Source: Leptolyngbya sp. SIO4C1
GTDB taxonomy: Bacteria; Cyanobacteriota; Cyanobacteriia; Phormidesmidales; Phormidesmidaceae
Assembly (NCBI GenBank): GCA_010671975.1
Contig: JAAHIA010000008.1
Coordinates: 1 to 33,110, forward strand
DNA: 33,110 nucleotides
Reading direction: 5' to 3'
Below the pieces are notes generated by a model. It made no database searches and was not told the origin of the DNA. It was given only the letters and a program-made list of their open reading frames with translations. Position 1 is the stretch's first letter. Each line of letters opens with the position of its first letter. The translations under genes were made by a program, and so were the position numbers. Positions 31,387 to 33,110 of the stretch are shown piece by piece.

Positions 31387-32934
31387 ATGCCTTCACAGCA
31401 GCCCGATATTATTTTTTTGGTCCTTGATACCCAGCGAGCCGATCGGCTGTCTTGCTATGGTTACGATCAGCTCACTTCGCCGCATATCGATGCATTTGCG
31501 GCTGGCTCAACGCTGTTTAGAAATGCGATCGCACCCGCCCAGTGGACCATTCCTTCGCACGCTTCGATGTTTACCGGGCTCTACCCGTCGCAGCATCAGA
31601 TGCTGCAGTCTTACTCCGTGATGCCGCCGCATGTGCAAACGCTAGCTGAGCGGCTGCTAGCAGGCGGTTACTACACGGCTGCCTTTTGCAATAACCCGCT
31701 GGTTGGGGTGATCAACAACGGCCTGCGACGCGGCTTTCATAGCTTTTTGAACTACAGCGGCTTGATGAGTTCGCGGCCCAATCAAGCCGGTGCGTCACCC
31801 AGCTTCTTAGATCGCTACCGGCAGCTGTTTAAGCGGCTAGTGGCCGGCATTTTGAACCGGGTGCAGGATGCCTTTGCCCGCTCCGACTGGCTGCTGTCGC
31901 TGTCATTTACACCGCTGATGGTGCCCTTGTGGCAAACGGCGCTGAGCTTTAAAGGCAATACCCGTAAATCACTCGAAGACGCGGCCAAGCTGCATCTTCA
32001 GCGGCAGGGCGTCGCGCCCGATCAGCCAGTTTTTACTTTTATCAACCTGATGGGCGTCCACATGCCCTACCATCCGCCGCGCGAACAGATTGAAAAATTT
32101 GCCCCGCACGTGCTTCAAGATCGCGATGCCCAAAGCTACCTACGCCGGTTCAACAGCGATGTTTACGGCTGGCTAGCGCCGCTGATGGGGTCACTAGACG
32201 AGCAGCAAAAGGCCACGCTAGACGGTATGTACGATGCTGAGGTGGCGGCTCAAGACGCCCAAGTGGGAGCCTTTTTAGACAAACTGCAGCAGGCAGGCCG
32301 GCTCGATAATACGGTGGTGATCATCTGCGCCGATCACGGCGAGCATTTGGGCGAAAAGCAGCTGATTGGCCACAGCCTGTCTATTTATAACGAGCTGATT
32401 CAGGTGCCGCTGATTATTCACGACTCGCAAAATCGGCTGGTGCGTGAGACGGTGCGTGAGGATGTGGTCTCAACCCGCTGCCTATTCCATACGGTACTTT
32501 CGCTGGCGGGGCTAGCAACCGAGGCTGAAGCCGAGCTGAGCCTAGAGCAGGTCGGCACCACGGCCTCGGATAGCGTCTTTGCTGAAGCCGTGACGCCGCA
32601 GAACGTGCTGAACCTGATTCAGCGACGGCAGCCCGAACTGGTGCGATCGCGCGCCTGCGATCAGGCCCGCCGCGCCGTTTGGCTCGGGCACCACAAGCTA
32701 ATTGAAACCGGCAATGCCTCACTTGAGCTGTACGACGTCGCAGAAGACCCGCAGGAAAACCTAGACCTGAGCGAAATTTTTCCAGAAATGGTGGAATCGC
32801 TGCAGGCATCGCTAGCTGCGTTTGGCACCGATGCTGCCGCGCATGAGCGCGTTTTCTCAGACGCCCGCGCCTCCGGTTTCGATGACCCCGACGTTCGCCG
32901 CCGCCTGCAAGATTTGGGCTATTTAGAGGACTAA
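31387..32934 (+). CDS. Sulfatase-fold (alkaline phosphatase superfamily) hydrolase with Thr nucleophile position
   Basis: 515 residues from the ATG at 31387; a TTG at 31360 adds nine basic residues. Metal and fold signatures: ILFLVLDTQRADRLSCYGY-type start (D14, R17, D19), SPHIDAFAAGST, and CADHGEHLGEKQLIGHS followed by LSIYNELIQVPLIIH. The nucleophile segment is WTIPSHASMFTG: Thr54 stands where sulfatases have the Cys or Ser converted to formylglycine, and His58 replaces the usual Arg. True aryl-sulfatase activity is thus unlikely; phosphodiesterase or phosphotransferase activity as in Thr-dependent relatives is more plausible. No signal peptide is seen. lgt starts 78 bases downstream. Confidence 0.85.
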   Translation: MPSQQPDIIFLVLDTQRADRLSCYGYDQLTSPHIDAFAAGSTLFRNAIAPAQWTIPSHASMFTGLYPSQHQMLQSYSVMPPHVQTLAERLLAGGYYTAAFCNNPLVGVINNGLRRGFHSFLNYSGLMSSRPNQAGASPSFLDRYRQLFKRLVAGILNRVQDAFARSDWLLSLSFTPLMVPLWQTALSFKGNTRKSLEDAAKLHLQRQGVAPDQPVFTFINLMGVHMPYHPPREQIEKFAPHVLQDRDAQSYLRRFNSDVYGWLAPLMGSLDEQQKATLDGMYDAEVAAQDAQVGAFLDKLQQAGRLDNTVVIICADHGEHLGEKQLIGHSLSIYNELIQVPLIIHDSQNRLVRETVREDVVSTRCLFHTVLSLAGLATEAEAELSLEQVGTTASDSVFAEAVTPQNVLNLIQRRQPELVRSRACDQARRAVWLGHHKLIETGNASLELYDVAEDPQENLDLSEIFPEMVESLQASLAAFGTDAAAHERVFSDARASGFDDPDVRRRLQDLGYLED

Positions 32935-32935
32935 G

Positions 32936-32993
32936 CTTCCCCCCTACCCCCCTCACCTTCCTCATCCCCATACCCCTACATCCCCACACACCA
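32936..32993 (+). repeat. 58-base G-free, C-rich low-complexity tract
   Basis: No G in 58 bases. C runs are six bases at 32939-32944 and 32947-32952, and four bases at 32966-32969, 32973-32976 and 32982-32985, separated by short A/T/C spacers, like a decayed tandem array of about 7-9 bases. The minus strand is correspondingly G-rich. It fills the space between the sulfatase-fold gene and lgt. Confidence 0.7.
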
Positions 32994-33012
32994 GGCACGG
33001 CCCCTACGCGCT

Positions 33013-33110
33013 ATGTACCCTCCCGTTGACCCAACTATCTTTGAAATTGGCCCGTTTGCGCTGCGCTGGTATGGCCTACTGATGGCGGCTGCCGTACTGG
33101 TCGGTTCGTG
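33013..33110 (+). CDS. lgt: Prolipoprotein diacylglyceryl transferase, N-terminal part (cut by window edge)
   Basis: The first 32 residues are visible: [19 protein letters not shown], then [13 protein letters not shown]. The pattern [18 protein letters not shown] is the characteristic N terminus of Lgt, the inner-membrane enzyme that transfers diacylglycerol from phosphatidylglycerol to the lipobox cysteine of prolipoproteins. The first transmembrane helix begins at about residue 20. No strong Shine-Dalgarno sequence precedes the ATG. The catalytic His and Arg residues are outside the window. Confidence 0.9.
   Translation, partial: MYPPVDPTIFEIGPFALRWYGLLMAAAVLVGS

Larger units (their letters stand above)
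453..32650. repeat. HIP1 octamer GCGATCGC, at least 28 copies
   Basis: Copies start at 453, 2257, 3164, 4838, 6114, 6611, 7533, 10188, 11344, 13519, 14338, 15418, 15805, 16379, 16522, 18266, 19983, 20336, 21155, 22951, 22963, 24144, 25811, 26339, 26867, 27830, 31525 and 32643. Most lie inside genes. The motif is a known hallmark of many cyanobacterial genomes. Confidence 0.9.

Noticed and set aside
1-33110. Mobile elements, CRISPR arrays, toxin-antitoxin or phage-defence cassette
   Set aside because: No transposase, integrase, terminal repeats, spaced direct repeats or recognised defence domains were seen; base composition and HIP1 spacing look uniform.

Overview
The window is chromosomal DNA of a cyanobacterium. 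Three things show this. The HIP1 octamer GCGATCGC occurs at least 28 times (about one per 1.2 kb). Several genes are restricted to, or typical of, oxygenic phototrophs: an NDH-1 assembly factor of the CRR6 family, the myxol-glycoside enzymes CruF and CruG, DUF3727, DUF6816, and an NblB-like HEAT protein. The gene neighbourhoods are cyanobacterial. The GC-rich coding sequence with GC-rich HIP1 would fit a Leptolyngbya/Synechococcales-type genome, but no marker here fixes the genus. No rRNA, tRNA, insertion sequence, prophage or CRISPR array was recognised. All 36 called genes look intact except the two cut by the window edges.

Layout. 1-5685 is a minus-strand run: a CofE-like protein, a GNAT-like protein, ruvX, a DUF3727 protein, mltG and a yqeG-type phosphatase, then a terminator-like hairpin and the 5' end of proB. 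5931-8058 is the carotenoid pair cruF-cruG, which converges on the CRR6 gene. 8588-13605 holds a wecB-type epimerase, a small DUF7219-like protein, a TIGR00725 protein, an exported DUF1400 hydrolase and a pentapeptide-repeat protein. 13942-16338 holds ilvD, a doubtful 29-codon ORF and a YHS lipoprotein. 16354-22390 holds a GAF-PAS protein divergent from an exported DUF6816 protein, an SRPBCC protein, an ACT-malic enzyme and a polytopic GT-C/YfhO-like membrane protein.

22466-23888 is a redox-flavoured plus-strand set: glutathione peroxidase, a flavin reductase-like protein and an MIF-type tautomerase. After it lies a gene-poor stretch (23889-25152) with one small unknown gene on the minus strand and three plus-strand terminator hairpins. 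Two of these hairpins have no upstream gene. 25153-28627 is a minus-strand run: an RsbW-like ATPase, an orphan GvpL/F protein, an unknown 125-residue protein and dnaX. It is followed by minus-strand genes for NblB-like, CBS-pair and DUF2993 proteins. A plus-strand sulfatase-fold enzyme and the first codons of lgt close the window.

Most of the content is housekeeping (proline, branched-chain amino acid and malate metabolism, DNA replication and repair, cell wall, lipoprotein maturation) mixed with photosynthesis accessory genes. The most unusual items are the pair of orphan terminators with matching upstream boxes (possible small-RNA loci), a 28-bp perfect palindrome built from two HIP1 sites, iteron-like repeats upstream of ilvD, the GvpL/F gene without other gas-vesicle genes, and a sulfatase-fold enzyme with Thr in place of the formylglycine Cys.
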